7,507 nucleotides of DNA. Origin: Bacteroidales bacterium. GTDB taxonomy: Bacteria; Bacteroidota; Bacteroidia; Bacteroidales; UBA7960. The position numbers and the translations under genes were made by a program. This document shows positions 5,965-7,507 of this stretch, one piece after another. The stretch is taken from NCBI GenBank assembly GCA_007130545.1, contig SLSG01000132.1, forward strand, positions 1 through 7,507, in the 5' to 3' direction. The notes under the pieces are model-generated. The model was not told the origin of the DNA. It searched no databases and worked only from the letters and a program-made list of their open reading frames with translations. The stretch's first letter is position 1. The number at the start of each line of letters is the position of its first letter.

Positions 5965-7507
5965 ATGGAAAAAATCGACATACACGAGTTTGAATACCAA
6001 TTGCATATCCGTTCACTTCGCCTTGAAGATTATGAGCAGATGGTTTCCATGCAAAAGATCTGCTTCCCCGGCATGGAGGTATGGAGCCGGGAGAACATCG
6101 AGAACCAGATCACCCGGTTCCCGGACGGGCAGATTGTGATTGAGATAGACGGCCGGCTGGTGGCCTCATCTGGCAGCCTGATTATTGATTCCGAAGACTT
6201 TGACATGAACATGACGTGGGACGAGATCTGCGACCACGGCAACATTGGCACCCACGACCCCGAGGGGGACACTTTGTATGGCATGGAGATCATGGTCCAT
6301 CCTGAATTCAGGGGCATGAAACTGGCTACCAGGCTTTATGAAGCCCGAAAAGAGCTGGCCCGCAATTACAACCTGATGCGCATCGTGATCGGCGGACGGC
6401 TCCCCGGATACAAGAATTACAAGGAAAAACTCAATATCAGCCAGTATGTGGACAGGGTTACCAGCAGGGCCATTTTCGATCCGGTACTGACCCCACAGCT
6501 TTCCAATGGTTTTTCACTGAAAAAGATCATCCGGCAGTATCTGGGTGATGACAATGAGTCGGCCGGCTATGCCACCTACCTTGAGTGGACCAATTTTGAT
6601 TATAAGGAGGAAAAGGAGCGGCAGTTTCTGGCGGCCGCACCGGTCAGAATTTGTGTGGTACAATACCAGATGCGGCCGATCAAGGGCTTTGATGAATTTG
6701 CGATACAGTGTGAGTACTTCGTGGATGTGGCCTCGGGATACAAAAGCGACTTTGTGCTTTTCCCGGAAATGTTTACACTCCAACTGCTTTCACTGTTTCC
6801 TAAAGAGGAACCAGGAACGGCCGCACGCAAGATCGGGGAGTTCACCGAACAATACCTGGAGCTGTTCAGTGAACTGGCCATCAAATACAACATCAACATC
6901 GTGGCCGGATCGCATTTTACCCCCGAGGGAGACAATCTTTACAATATAGCCTATCTGTTCAAGCGCAGCGGGGAGATCGGCAAACAGTACAAGCTGCATA
7001 TCACCCCCAACGAGAAAAAATGGTGGGGCGTGCAGCCCGGCAATACAATCGAAGTATTTGATACAGACAAGGGAAAGATCTCCATCCTCATCTGTTACGA
7101 CATAGAATTCCCGGAACTTGCCAGAATCGCCGTGGAAAGGGGGTCACGGCTCATCTTTGTGCCTTTTTGCACCGATGACCGGCAGGGGTATCTCAGGGTA
7201 AGGTACTGTGCCCAGGCCCGGTGTGTGGAAAACCAGATCTTTGTGGCCATTGCCGGAACCGTTGGAAACCTTCCCCAGGTGGACAATATGGACATACAGT
7301 ATGCACAATCCGGGATTTTCACCCCGTCTGATTTCTCATTTGCAAGGGATGCCATCGCCGGGGAATGTACTCCCAATGTGGAGACCGTGATCATCAACGA
7401 CATAGACCTGGAGCTGTTGAAAAGGCACCGCAACCGCGGAACGGTTACCAACTGGAATGACAGGCGGACAGACCTGTACCGCATTGTGGCATTGGACCAA
7501 AGTGGCG
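5965..7507 (+). CDS. GNAT acetyltransferase / carbon-nitrogen hydrolase (nitrilase) fusion, 3' end cut by window edge
   Basis: The frame runs open for 514 codons to the window end. Residues about 15-200 are a GNAT domain, with the acetyl-CoA-binding stretch MEIMVHPEFRGMKLATRLYE around 107-126 (R116, G117, A121). Residues from 227 (VRICVVQYQ) onward are a carbon-nitrogen hydrolase domain with the full nitrilase triad: E268 in FPEMF, K343 in YKLH and C377 in ILICYDIEFPE. E350 fits the additional conserved Glu of the superfamily. A long conserved tail follows, including RYCAQARCVENQIFVAIAG. This two-domain layout is known, for example in Bacillus subtilis YhcX (about 513 residues), so the stop is probably just beyond the window. 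The hydrolase half should cleave a non-peptide C-N bond (amide or nitrile); the GNAT half may transfer an acyl group. Substrates are unknown. It begins one base after the SDR stop. Confidence 0.92.
   Translation, partial: MEKIDIHEFEYQLHIRSLRLEDYEQMVSMQKICFPGMEVWSRENIENQITRFPDGQIVIEIDGRLVASSGSLIIDSEDFDMNMTWDEICDHGNIGTHDPEGDTLYGMEIMVHPEFRGMKLATRLYEARKELARNYNLMRIVIGGRLPGYKNYKEKLNISQYVDRVTSRAIFDPVLTPQLSNGFSLKKIIRQYLGDDNESAGYATYLEWTNFDYKEEKERQFLAAAPVRICVVQYQMRPIKGFDEFAIQCEYFVDVASGYKSDFVLFPEMFTLQLLSLFPKEEPGTAARKIGEFTEQYLELFSELAIKYNINIVAGSHFTPEGDNLYNIAYLFKRSGEIGKQYKLHITPNEKKWWGVQPGNTIEVFDTDKGKISILICYDIEFPELARIAVERGSRLIFVPFCTDDRQGYLRVRYCAQARCVENQIFVAIAGTVGNLPQVDNMDIQYAQSGIFTPSDFSFARDAIAGECTPNVETVIINDIDLELLKRHRNRGTVTNWNDRRTDLYRIVALDQSG

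Noticed and set aside
5265..5981. A 238-codon minus-strand open frame opposite the SDR gene
   Set aside because: It is antisense to an SDR with all catalytic motifs intact, and its product resembles no known family.

Overview
The window looks like a chromosomal segment from a member of the Bacteroidota, probably Bacteroidales-like. Four of the six proteins belong to families found mainly in that phylum (DUF5063, DUF4369/DUF5106-thioredoxin, DUF4301, DUF4831). Several intergenic regions carry the phylum's -7 promoter motif TAnnTTTG, and starts lack strong Shine-Dalgarno sequences. Base composition is about half G+C by eye and even across the genes. No transposase, integrase, phage gene, CRISPR array or other mobile signature was seen.

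Layout. Positions 1-74 (minus strand) hold the 5' part of a tRNA-Leu with anticodon GAG, cut by the window edge. A 130-bp divergent region with promoter-like elements on both strands leads to a rightward pair: a small cytosolic DUF5063 protein (205-756) and an exported thioredoxin-fold protein with a CVHC redox motif (796-2250). These meet, tail to tail with only 13 bp between stop codons, a leftward DUF4301 gene (2264-3814) whose protein carries motifs resembling UTP-sugar nucleotidyltransferases. A second divergent region (3815-3955) has a -7 element on each strand and precedes a rightward group: a DUF4831 lipoprotein (3956-5128), a short-chain dehydrogenase/reductase (5205-5963), and, one base after its stop, an open-ended GNAT acetyltransferase plus carbon-nitrogen hydrolase fusion (5965 to the window end). 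The fusion shows a complete Glu-Lys-Cys catalytic triad. No stretch over 300 bp lacks a gene.

How the genes may work together. The thioredoxin-like protein and the DUF4831 lipoprotein are cell-envelope proteins, and the other four are predicted cytosolic. The only tight coupling is the SDR with the GNAT/nitrilase fusion, which suggests co-expression and perhaps a shared small-molecule pathway with an unknown substrate. I found no convincing new multi-gene system. The points most worth checking are the nucleotidyltransferase-like motifs of DUF4301, the SDR and GNAT/nitrilase pairing, and a repeated motif inside the DUF4831 lipoprotein.
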